Assembly (NCBI GenBank): GCA_035492455.1
Contig: DATJJE010000070.1
Coordinates: 124,001 to 188,000 of the forward strand
Origin: Gp6-AA40 sp035492455
Lineage (GTDB): Bacteria > Acidobacteriota > Vicinamibacteria > Vicinamibacterales > UBA2999
Reading direction: 5' to 3'
Length of the DNA: 64,000 nt
Position numbers and translations under genes: made by a program. Shown here one piece after another: positions 15,740-23,276 of this stretch (positions are counted from its first letter, which is position 1; each line of letters begins with the position of its first letter). The notes beneath the pieces are model-generated. The model searched no databases. It saw only the letters and a list, made by a program, of their open reading frames with translations, and had not been told where the DNA came from.

Positions 15740-16876
15740 ATGACAACGCTGATTCCGCTCCTCACGGAGTTCGAGAAGGAACGTCTGTTTGAACGGCAGC
15801 CTCTGCCGGAAAAGTATCTCGGCCTTTCCGACGCTGACTTAGATGCACGCATCAGAGTGGCGCGCCAGAAGCTTGGGAGCCGTCTGGTGATCCTTGGCCA
15901 CCACTATCAACGTGACGAGGTCATCAAGTTCGCGGACTACACGGGGGATTCCTTCAAGCTCGCCGGCCAAATCTCCAATCGCCCAGAGGCTGAATACATC
16001 GTCTTCTGCGGCGTGCACTTCATGGCGGAGAGCGCGGACGTGCTCTGTGCGCCGCATCAGCAGGTGATTCTTCCGGATCTCGCGGCCGGATGCTCGATGG
16101 CGGATATGGCGGCGCTGGATCAACTGGAAACATGCTGGGAAGAACTGACGCAGATGGGCGTCGAGCGCGTCGTGCCCGTCACCTACATCAACTCCGCGGC
16201 TTCCATTAAGGCTTTTGTCGGCGAGCGTGGCGGTACGGTGTGCACGTCGTCGAATGCGGCTGCGACACTGAAGTGGGCGTGCGAGAGGGGCACGAAGATT
16301 CTGTTCCTGCCAGACCAGCATCTGGGTCGCAACACGGCATACAAGATGGGCATCCCGCTCGATGAGATGGTCGTATGGGATCCGAACGAGATCTTCGGCG
16401 GCATCGACGTTGATACGCTCAGACGCGCGCGCATGATCCTGTGGAAGGGTCACTGTTCGGTGCACACGCGCTTCACGGTCAAGCAGATCGACAACGTGCG
16501 CAAGCAGTATCCCGGCATCCGCGTCATCGTTCATCCGGAGGTGCCGTGGGATGTCGTGCAGGCTGCCGATGACAGCGGCAGCACCGAGTACATTATCAAG
16601 ACCGTAAAGAACAGCCCTGTTGGATCGGTGTGGGCGGTCGGCACCGAAGTCCACCTCGTCAACCGGCTCGCGAACGAGGTAGCACCAGATCGAACTGTCG
16701 TATCGCTCGATCAGTTCGGCTGCCTCTGCTCGACGATGTTCCGGGTGTCGCCGAACCATCTGCTGTGGATTCTTGAAGAGCTGGTCGAAGGCCGTGTCCA
16801 CAACCGCATCGTCGTCCCGCGCGACCAGAAACTCTGGACTCACGTCGCGCTCGATCGAATGCTCTCGATCCAGTAA
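15740..16876 (+). CDS. nadA: Quinolinate synthase NadA
   Basis: NadA condenses iminoaspartate with dihydroxyacetone phosphate to quinolinate, using a [4Fe-4S] cluster with three cysteine ligands. The 378 residues show RLVILGHHYQRDEVIKFADYTGDS (in parts), FCGVHFMAESADVL, DLAAGCSMADMA, GHCSVHTRFT, VHPEVPWDV and GCLCSTM. It starts 22 bases after mqnE, so both are probably one transcript, and both need Fe-S clusters. No nadB or nadC is in the window. Confidence 0.95.
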   Translation: MTTLIPLLTEFEKERLFERQPLPEKYLGLSDADLDARIRVARQKLGSRLVILGHHYQRDEVIKFADYTGDSFKLAGQISNRPEAEYIVFCGVHFMAESADVLCAPHQQVILPDLAAGCSMADMAALDQLETCWEELTQMGVERVVPVTYINSAASIKAFVGERGGTVCTSSNAAATLKWACERGTKILFLPDQHLGRNTAYKMGIPLDEMVVWDPNEIFGGIDVDTLRRARMILWKGHCSVHTRFTVKQIDNVRKQYPGIRVIVHPEVPWDVVQAADDSGSTEYIIKTVKNSPVGSVWAVGTEVHLVNRLANEVAPDRTVVSLDQFGCLCSTMFRVSPNHLLWILEELVEGRVHNRIVVPRDQKLWTHVALDRMLSIQ

Positions 16877-16912
16877 CATTCCCTTTTTCGATCGCCCTCC
16901 GAGGAGGAACGC

Positions 16913-17509
16913 ATGGCGCATGAACTGCCCAAGCTCCCGTACGACTTCGCTGCGCTCGAACCGCACATCGATGCGCAGACGATGCAGATTCATCACGGGA
17001 AGCATCACCAGGCATATGTAACCAACCTGAACGCCGCGCTCGAGAAGCATCCCGAGCTCAATTCGAAGAACATCGACGAGTTGTGCCGCGGCATCAACAC
17101 CGTGCCTGAAGACATCCGCACTGCCGTGCGCAACAACGGCGGCGGCCATTGGAACCACAGCATGTTCTGGAAGTGGATGGCGCCCAACGCGGGCGGCGCG
17201 CCGACAGGCAAGGTTGCCGATGCCATCAACTCCTCATTCGGCAGCTTCGACAACTTCAAGACGGAGTGGGCCAAGGCGGGCGCGGGCCGCTTCGGCAGCG
17301 GCTGGGTGTGGCTGCTGAAGGACGGCGGCAAGGTCTCGATTGTCAGCACGCCGAACCAGGACAACCCGTTGATGGAAGGCAAGACGCCGATCCTCGGGCT
17401 CGACGTCTGGGAGCACGCGTATTACCTGAAGTATCAGAATCGAAGGCCGGACTACATCACTGCGTGGTGGAACGTGGTGAACTGGGCGGAAGTGAACAAG
17501 AGCCTGTAG
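16913..17509 (+). CDS. Fe/Mn superoxide dismutase
   Basis: This 198-residue SodA/SodB-family enzyme has the metal ligands in MQIHHGKHHQAYV, GGGHWNHSMFWKWM and LDVWEHAYYLKYQNRRPDYI. No signal peptide, so it is cytoplasmic. A strong GAGGAGG lies upstream of the ATG. Residues around the second shell (GRFGSGWVWL) fit Mn-preferring members somewhat better, but metal choice cannot be called from sequence alone. Confidence 0.95.
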   Translation: MAHELPKLPYDFAALEPHIDAQTMQIHHGKHHQAYVTNLNAALEKHPELNSKNIDELCRGINTVPEDIRTAVRNNGGGHWNHSMFWKWMAPNAGGAPTGKVADAINSSFGSFDNFKTEWAKAGAGRFGSGWVWLLKDGGKVSIVSTPNQDNPLMEGKTPILGLDVWEHAYYLKYQNRRPDYITAWWNVVNWAEVNKSL

Positions 17510-17524
17510 ACAGGGATTCGGAGT

Positions 17525-17552
17525 TCGGGATTCGTCTGTTCATGAATCCCGA
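17525..17552. terminator. Hairpin between convergent sod and the next gene
   Basis: TCGGGATTC (17525-17533) pairs perfectly with GAATCCCGA (17544-17552) over a 10-base loop. A preceding direct repeat of GGGATTCG lies just upstream. It sits 16 bases after the sod stop codon and about 20 bases from the end of the minus-strand gene, as expected of a shared terminator, though without a T-run. Confidence 0.5.
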
Positions 17553-17571
17553 GCCCCGATGTTCTCTCGAA

Positions 17572-17949
17572 CTAGTTCTGCCGCTTCAGCGTAAATTCCT
17601 GCGCCTGTCCCTGGCCGCCCTCGGCCATGCGCGTGAACGCGATCTCGTCGCCTTTCAGCGTTCCGGTCCAGTTGAGGGTGACTTCGCCGCCGCGTCCCAT
17701 CTGCTTTGTCTTGAACTTCAGCATCCCGTTGGCGATGGTACCTTCCTCGATGGGGATTTCGCCGCCGCGTCCGCCGGCGACGGATCCGTTGAGCTTGCCG
17801 CCCTCAGCTTTCAGAGTCAGCGTTACCTGCTGCGGACCGCGTCCGCCAGGCACTTCGCCGGCCCATTTGCCATCGACCGATCCCTGCGCAAGCGCGGCTG
17901 CTGGCAGCAACCCGACGCAGAGAATCAGCACCCACGTCCTGATTTTCAT
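17572..17949 (-). CDS. Small secreted beta-rich protein
   Basis: This 125-residue protein has a signal peptide (MKIRTWVLILCVGLLPAAALAQG). The mature part has alternating strands and glycine-rich turns: GKWAGEVPGGRGPQQVTLTLKAEGGKLNGSVAGGRG, LKFKTKQMGRGGEVTLNWTGTLKGDEI (in parts). It resembles the lipocalin-like domain of many acidobacterial secreted proteins and the protein at 18391-18753, but no enzymatic residues stand out. Function unknown. Confidence 0.8.
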   Translation of the reverse strand: MKIRTWVLILCVGLLPAAALAQGSVDGKWAGEVPGGRGPQQVTLTLKAEGGKLNGSVAGGRGGEIPIEEGTIANGMLKFKTKQMGRGGEVTLNWTGTLKGDEIAFTRMAEGGQGQAQEFTLKRQN

Positions 17950-18009
17950 GATGATCTCCGTCTGAAGAATAGAGGTATCCCGGGGGGTATACGCGCATTT
18001 GATACGCGT

Positions 18010-18369
18010 TTACTCGAGCGGATGTTTACAGATCAGGCAATCGGAGACGATGCGGCCTCCAATCAGATGTTCCTGAATGATGCGCTCGAGCACCGGAGGG
18101 TCGCATGCGCCGTACCAGGCACCTTCCGGGTACACGACGGCGATCGGCCCGCCCTCGCAGATGCGCAGGCAGTTCGCCTTTGTACGCAGGATGCCGCCTT
18201 GCTCTGACAGCTTCAGTTCCTTCAGTCGCCGCTTCAGGTAGCTCCAGGCTTCCAGGCCGCGTTCTTTCTCGCAGCACTTGGGCTTTTCCTGATCGCAGCA
18301 GAGAAAGATATGACGCCGTGCGACAGGGACGCCGATGCTTGCGGCGACGTCACGTTGGGAATCGGTCAC
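18010..18369 (-). CDS. Thioredoxin-like [2Fe-2S] ferredoxin
   Basis: The 119 residues contain RRHIFLCCDQEKPKCC (first ligand pair region), KANCLRICEGGPIAVVYPEGAWYG and CDPPVLERIIQEHL. This is the COG3411 thioredoxin-fold ferredoxin pattern, as in the NuoE-like small ferredoxins. Extra cysteines (CLICKHPLE) end the protein. The start is GTG without a strong ribosome site; a start nearer to the conserved RRHIF cannot be excluded. Likely a cytoplasmic electron carrier of unknown partner. Confidence 0.8.
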   Translation of the reverse strand: MTDSQRDVAASIGVPVARRHIFLCCDQEKPKCCEKERGLEAWSYLKRRLKELKLSEQGGILRTKANCLRICEGGPIAVVYPEGAWYGACDPPVLERIIQEHLIGGRIVSDCLICKHPLE

Positions 18370-18390
18370 TCAGGGAAGTATAGTCAACGC

Positions 18391-18753
18391 GTGTTCCGCG
18401 CCCTCATCCTCACAGGCTGCGTGCTTGCAGCGCAAAGCGCCTTCGCGCAGTTCGGCCATCCGCTGAAAGGGTCGTGGAGCGGAGACTGGGGACCGAACAA
18501 GGATCAGCGCACGCGCGTCCTGCTGCAGATGCAGTGGGATGGCAAGGCGATCACCGGCGCGATCAATCCCGGACCGAACGCGCGTCCGTTGACGAAAGCC
18601 TCTGTCGATCCTGAAACGTGGCAGGTGCATCTCGAGGCGCGCGACATCGTCATCGATGGAAAGCTCGACAACCTCGGCTCCGCGCACCGCGTGCTCAGCG
18701 GCACATGGACGGAAGCGGGGCGGAAGGGCGACTTCAGACTTACTCGGAACTAG
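18391..18753 (+). CDS. Small secreted protein of unknown function
   Basis: The GTG at 18391 gives 120 residues with a signal peptide (MFRALILTGCVLAAQSAFAQ) and a beta-rich mature domain (GSWSGDWGPNKDQRTRVLLQMQWDGKAITGAINPG in parts, then a HRVLSGTWTEAGRKGDFRLTRN end). The frame is open from 18310, but the extension lacks a signal-like start and overlaps the ferredoxin gene. The pattern resembles lipocalin-like lipid binders common in this group. It is divergent from the ferredoxin gene. Confidence 0.75.
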   Translation: MFRALILTGCVLAAQSAFAQFGHPLKGSWSGDWGPNKDQRTRVLLQMQWDGKAITGAINPGPNARPLTKASVDPETWQVHLEARDIVIDGKLDNLGSAHRVLSGTWTEAGRKGDFRLTRN

Positions 18754-19619
18754 CGCCCGCTGATTACGGACCGGCCGAAATCGTCGGTCAGCTTCTGCAG
18801 ATACCTGTTGTTTTCCTGACAGATGTATTCGGTGAGCTCGCCGTCCGCGCTCCACGGAATGTTCCAGGCGACCGTCCACGGCTTCGAATATGCGCCCGGA
18901 TCGTCGATCAGCGCCTCGTAATGCAACGTTCCCTTGTTTAGGCGCCTGAACCGCTCGACCACGTGCAGCAGGTCTGTATGCGGATGGCCGTAGTAATCCA
19001 GCCACGTGTTCTCGTTGAAGCCGACGACATCAACGACGAGCGTGTCGTGATCCCAGTGACCGACGGAGTGACCGAGGTAAGTCGGATTCAGTGAGTCACC
19101 CTGTGGATGCGGACGCCCGTCCATGTAGATCTCGCGCCAGATGTGCGTCGCGCCTTCGAAGACCATGAAGATGCGTTTGTGCTCCGGCTGCTGGATGATT
19201 TCCATCGGATATGGCGTGGCCATCAACCGCGGCCCGCCCGGAGGCAGACAGAAGCCCTCGGGGTCGTACTTGGAATTGTTCTTCGAGTTGTAGTCGTATA
19301 TGCCGCGCGCCCACGGCAGGAACGGCACGTCGGGCTCGGCCTTGCCGCCGCCGCGCCCTCCGCTTTCGCTCGGCGCCGGGCCCCGCTCCGCCGCAGTCTT
19401 GCCATCCGGACCCGGAATGCGCAAACCCATGTTCTGGATATAGGGAACGTCCCACACACCCTTTTCGCCGGGGACGCGGCCAAGGTTCGGCGTGCCGTCG
19501 GCGAATCGCGGCGCCGGTTCAGCAGTGCGCTGCGTGGCGGGACCTTGAGCGTCCGCGGTCCAGAGCGCGGCAATCACGATCACCGACGACGCGATCGCGA
19601 TGCGCATCAGGCGCATCAT
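18750..19619 (-). CDS. Secreted protein, paralogue family A (member 1)
   Basis: A 289-residue secreted protein (MMRLMRIAIASSVIVIAALWTADAQG). It shares the block GHSVGHWDHDTLVVDVVGF, WLDYYGHPHTDLLHVVERF and DDPGAYSKPW with the proteins at 42363 and 44266, so all three belong to one unnamed family frequent in Acidobacteriota. No catalytic motif is recognised. The ATG at 19619 overlaps the stop of the DUF6152 gene (ATGA), so the two are translated together; this pairing is probably functional. The longer open frame to 19880 is antisense-like and rejected. Confidence 0.8.
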   Translation of the reverse strand: MMRLMRIAIASSVIVIAALWTADAQGPATQRTAEPAPRFADGTPNLGRVPGEKGVWDVPYIQNMGLRIPGPDGKTAAERGPAPSESGGRGGGKAEPDVPFLPWARGIYDYNSKNNSKYDPEGFCLPPGGPRLMATPYPMEIIQQPEHKRIFMVFEGATHIWREIYMDGRPHPQGDSLNPTYLGHSVGHWDHDTLVVDVVGFNENTWLDYYGHPHTDLLHVVERFRRLNKGTLHYEALIDDPGAYSKPWTVAWNIPWSADGELTEYICQENNRYLQKLTDDFGRSVISGR

Positions 19620-20020
19620 TGCGCCTCGGTCTGGCTCGATGCAGCGAACAGGCGCTTGCCCGTGCTCGCCAGCACAACCGCGCGCGCGTTGCCGTACGGC
19701 GACCCGTCGCGGGCGAGACTGCCTTCGACGGTTACCATGTCGCCAATCTTCAGCGTGTTGCGCGTCCAGCCGTTGCGCATCAGCCCGTTGGGGCTGCCCA
19801 TCTCGAAACCCCAGTTCGTCACCTTCTTCGTCCGCTCGTCGGTGACGTCGAGATAGAAGATCGTATGCGGGTTCTGCCACTCGACTTTCGTGACGACGCC
19901 GCTCAGCTTGAATGGCTTGCTGGCGTCGAACTCCGCGGAGAACGAGTGATGGGCGATTGCCGGAGCGGCAGCGAGGAGCAGAGCGATGCCCGTGGCGGCC
20001 GCGAGAACTCTCGTACGCAT
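19616..20020 (-). CDS. DUF6152 secreted protein
   Basis: The 134 residues have a signal peptide (MRTRVLAAATGIALLLAAAPAIA) and the family signature HHSFSAEFDASKPFKLSGVVTKVEWQNPHT (in parts), a compact OB-like beta domain with LKIGDMVTVEGSLARDG. Function is not established. It overlaps the downstream family-A gene by ATGA. The His-His directly after the cleavage site is conserved in the family and could bind a metal. Confidence 0.85.
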   Translation of the reverse strand: MRTRVLAAATGIALLLAAAPAIAHHSFSAEFDASKPFKLSGVVTKVEWQNPHTIFYLDVTDERTKKVTNWGFEMGSPNGLMRNGWTRNTLKIGDMVTVEGSLARDGSPYGNARAVVLASTGKRLFAASSQTEAQ

Positions 20021-20051
20021 CGAATCCTCCGCTACGGGCGTGGATCTTAGC

Positions 20052-21269
20052 TCAGAACAGCGTCACCGCGACGAGTTCGCCCGCCTCGACCGCGTCGGTC
20101 GCGGCTGCGATTTCAAAGTAGCCATCGGCCTGCGACATGCTCGTGATATCACCCGACGCTTTGAACGCCGGGATCGCCATTCCGTCAGCGACGCGCACCG
20201 TATAGAACTGGTGGCGATCTTTCGCGGAGACGACTCGCCGCGACAGCGGAAGCGTGATCGTCTTCAGCGCGTGCGGCGGCAGCCGCGCGATGAAGCGCAG
20301 CGCGGGCACGAGCAGGATATGCGCGTTCAGCAGGCACGAGGATGGATAACCGGGCATGCCGAAAAACGGCCGGCCGTTTACCAGTCCAAACGCAGTCGGC
20401 TTTCCTGGCTTCACCGAGATGCCGTGAAAGAGCACCTCGCCGCGGCTGCCGAGCGCGTCGAGAATCAGGTCGCGTTCGCCCACTGAGGTTCCACCCGAGA
20501 ACACGAGCACATCGTCTTCGAGCGATTCGTCGAGCGCACGCTCGAGGTCGGCCATCGTATCTGTCGCAGTGCGATGCGGCACGGGCACGCCGCCGTGATC
20601 GGCGACGATCGCGGTGAGCGTGAACCGATTGATGTCGTAGATCTGACCGGGCAGCAGCGGTCTACCGGGGTCGACGATCTCATTGCCGGTGGAGAGAATG
20701 GCGACGCGCGGCCGGCCGTAGACCTCGACCTGAGCGGCGCCAAGCGCAGCGATGGCCCCGATGCGGCTGGCGTTGAGCATTTCGCCGGCGCGCAGCACTG
20801 TCTGTCCGCCTCTGATGTCTGCGCCTTTACGCCCGATGTTCTGCCCGGCATCAGCCGCGTTGAAGACACTGACGTGCGCTCCGTCGGCGCTCGTCTGTTC
20901 GACCATCACCACCGCGTCGGAGCCCGGAGGCATTGGCGCGCCAGTAGCGATCTCGGTGCACTCACCGGCGCCGACCGTGCGCGTCGGCATCTGGCCGGTG
21001 AAGACCTTCTCGATGCACGTCAGGACGACCGGCTGCACGGGGTTGGCGCCGCTCGTATCCATGGCGCGAACCGCATAGCCGTCCATCGCCGCGCGCGAGA
21101 ACGGCGGCACGTCGGCGGTGGCGACAACGTCGCGGGCAAGCACGCGGTTGCTGGCCGCATCGAGGGCCACACGCTCAGTGCGTTCGATCCTTCGCAGCGC
21201 ACCATCAATTGCCGCACGTGCTTGCTCGAGCGTGATCGTGTCGCCGAAGGGCTGCATCTTTGTTCTCAT
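20052..21269 (-). CDS. moeA: Molybdopterin molybdotransferase MoeA
   Basis: MoeA inserts molybdate into adenylylated molybdopterin. The 405 residues show VPPFSRAAMDGYAVRAMD, ATGAPMPPGSDAVVMVEQT, GAQVEVYGRPRVAILSTGNE, VFSGGTSVGERD and GKPTAFGLVNGRPFFGMPGYP (in parts). The ATG overlaps the moaB stop (ATGA). It should work with the MoaB protein next door, and with a MoaD-MoeB pair possibly represented by the fusion at the left edge. Confidence 0.95.
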   Translation of the reverse strand: MRTKMQPFGDTITLEQARAAIDGALRRIERTERVALDAASNRVLARDVVATADVPPFSRAAMDGYAVRAMDTSGANPVQPVVLTCIEKVFTGQMPTRTVGAGECTEIATGAPMPPGSDAVVMVEQTSADGAHVSVFNAADAGQNIGRKGADIRGGQTVLRAGEMLNASRIGAIAALGAAQVEVYGRPRVAILSTGNEIVDPGRPLLPGQIYDINRFTLTAIVADHGGVPVPHRTATDTMADLERALDESLEDDVLVFSGGTSVGERDLILDALGSRGEVLFHGISVKPGKPTAFGLVNGRPFFGMPGYPSSCLLNAHILLVPALRFIARLPPHALKTITLPLSRRVVSAKDRHQFYTVRVADGMAIPAFKASGDITSMSQADGYFEIAAATDAVEAGELVAVTLF

Positions 21270-21769
21270 CGGCGCAGCTGCTGAACGACGTGGCCCAGCT
21301 CGGGAAGAATGAGTTTGGTCATCGCCAGCCGCACGGCGGCAGGGGAACCCGGCAGCACGAAGATCGCTTTGCCGCGGGCGCGGCCGGCGGTGGCACGGCT
21401 CATCATCGCCGCGGCGCCAATCTCTTCGTAGCTGAGCATCCGGAACAGCTCGCCGAACCCGGTGAGCCGCTTCTCGAGCAGTCGATCGATCGCTTCAAAC
21501 GTACCGTCGCGCGACGTGATGCCGGTGCCGCCGGTGGTGATGATTACCTGGGTCGCCGCATCGTTGAGGCAATCCCTGACCGTGTTCGTTACCGCATCGG
21601 GATCGTCGCGCACGATGGCTTGACCGCTGATCGTGTGGCCGCTCATCTCGAGGAGATCGCGGATGGCCTGGCCGCCGGTGTCGTTTTCGGTCGTGCGTGT
21701 ATCGCTGACGCTCAGGACGAAACAGGAGACCGAGACCGGCGCGTGAGATTTGTGTTCCTCAACGCTCAC
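21266..21769 (-). CDS. moaB: Molybdopterin adenylyltransferase MoaB/MogA
   Basis: This 167-residue protein adenylates molybdopterin before MoeA acts. It has SVSDTRTTENDTGG, TTGGTGITSRDGTFEAI, SRATAGRARGKAIFVLPGSPAAVRLAM (in parts): the MoCF-biosynthesis fold with the GTG(I/T)(S/T)xRD site. It is coupled to moeA. It is divergent from the M28 peptidase gene with about 32 bases between start codons. MoaB versus MogA cannot be separated by eye. Confidence 0.92.
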   Translation of the reverse strand: MSVEEHKSHAPVSVSCFVLSVSDTRTTENDTGGQAIRDLLEMSGHTISGQAIVRDDPDAVTNTVRDCLNDAATQVIITTGGTGITSRDGTFEAIDRLLEKRLTGFGELFRMLSYEEIGAAAMMSRATAGRARGKAIFVLPGSPAAVRLAMTKLILPELGHVVQQLRR

Positions 21770-21801
21770 GCTCGGATTATATGGAATTACAATGCGGTTC
21801 T

Positions 21802-23130
21802 ATGCGACTGCTCGCGGTCATCGCGGCGCTGGTAGTGATTGTCGGTGCGGCTTCGCCTCGGGCGCAATTCGGCGCGTCCGATGTCGACCAGCGCATCGCG
21901 AAGCTCGTGGCGTCGATCTCCGAGGCGAGGATGGAGCAGCTGCTTCGAACGCTCGTTGGTTTCAGCACTCGGAACACGCTGTCGGACACGACGTCGATGA
22001 CGAGGGGGATCGGCGCGGCACGCCAGTGGATCCTCGACGAGATGACGCGTTCCAGTCCGAAGCTGCAGGTCAGCTTCGACACGCATCAGATTCCGAAGGG
22101 TGGTCGCATCACCCGCGACGTCGAGCTACGGAACATCGTTGCGATCTTGCCCGGCCGCAGCGCGCGCCGTATTTATGTGAGTGGCCACTACGACACCGTG
22201 AATCTTGGCGCGCAGGGGCAGGCCGGCCTCAATACCGCCGGCGGCGGCTACAACAATCCTGCGGAGAACGCGGACGCGCCCGGTGCCGATGATGATGGCA
22301 GCGGCACAGTGCTGGTGATGGAGCTGGCGCGCGTGTTCGCGGAGAGCGGCATCAGTTTCGATGCGACGCTCGTGTTCACCGCCGTTGCAGGCGAGGAGCA
22401 GGGTCTGATCGGTGCCCGCGAAGAGGCTCGCGCGGTCAAATCCGCCAACATCCCTGTTCAAGCCATCTTCAACAATGACATCGTCGGCGGCTCGGTGGGC
22501 GGCGATGGCATTGTCGACGGCGCGACGATTCGTCTTTACTCGGAAGGGCCAGAGGATTCGCCGTCGCGGTCCTTGGCGGTGTTTACGCGGCGCATCGCGG
22601 CGCGCTACGTTCCGTCGCATCGCATCCGTCTGATGGCGCGGCGCGATCGATTCGGGCGCGGCGGCGATCACACGGCGTGGAACCTGGAAGGGTTCGCGGC
22701 GGTCGGCTTCCGCGAATCGCGCGAGAACTACTCGAAGCAGCACAACGCGAACGACACTATCGACGGCGTCTCATTCGCCTATCTCGGCCAGAATGCGCGC
22801 GTAAATGCCGCGGCAATGGCGGTATTGGCGCTTGCGCCACCACCGCCACGTGTGACCACCGATCGAGGCGCGCCGACCATCGATCGACGACTATCAGGCT
22901 ACGACGCCCATCTGCAGTGGGCGGCGTCGTCCGGCGCAGCGGGCTATCGGATCTTCTGGCGTGAAGCGTGGGCGCCCGACTGGCAACACGAACTGTTTGT
23001 CGGCAACGTTACCGAGTACACGCTGCCTCACATGAATGTTGACGATTGGGTGTTCGGCGTTGCGGCCGTCGATGCCGATGGCCACGAGAGCACCGTCAGC
23101 GCATACGTGCCGCAGCCTGCTACATACTGA
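21802..23130 (+). CDS. Secreted M28-family zinc peptidase with a C-terminal fibronectin-like domain
   Basis: From the ATG at 21802 there are 442 residues with a signal peptide (MRLLAVIAALVVIVGAASPRAQ). The M28 metal ligands are visible: SGHYDTVNLG (His), ADDDGSGTV (Asp), AGEEQGLIGAR (Glu-Glu), NNDIVGG (Asp) and GGDHTAWNLEGF (His). A C-terminal beta domain (YDAHLQWAASSGAAGYRIFWRE ... VDDWVFGVAAVDADGHES) looks like a fibronectin type III module, often found in such exported peptidases. An ATG seven codons upstream would spoil the signal peptide. Substrate is unknown. Confidence 0.9.
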   Translation: MRLLAVIAALVVIVGAASPRAQFGASDVDQRIAKLVASISEARMEQLLRTLVGFSTRNTLSDTTSMTRGIGAARQWILDEMTRSSPKLQVSFDTHQIPKGGRITRDVELRNIVAILPGRSARRIYVSGHYDTVNLGAQGQAGLNTAGGGYNNPAENADAPGADDDGSGTVLVMELARVFAESGISFDATLVFTAVAGEEQGLIGAREEARAVKSANIPVQAIFNNDIVGGSVGGDGIVDGATIRLYSEGPEDSPSRSLAVFTRRIAARYVPSHRIRLMARRDRFGRGGDHTAWNLEGFAAVGFRESRENYSKQHNANDTIDGVSFAYLGQNARVNAAAMAVLALAPPPPRVTTDRGAPTIDRRLSGYDAHLQWAASSGAAGYRIFWREAWAPDWQHELFVGNVTEYTLPHMNVDDWVFGVAAVDADGHESTVSAYVPQPATY

Positions 23131-23276
23131 GCACCGGTGTGAACCGTGCGAACACCATTTGCATCACAATCGCGTTTCGCCCCGCGGCGGCGCGTTTCAC
23201 AGCCGTTTTCCCCATCGACGCCGCCCGGCATCATACGTAACAAGAAAGTGGTTTCGTCCTTTGTAGGAGGAAGCAC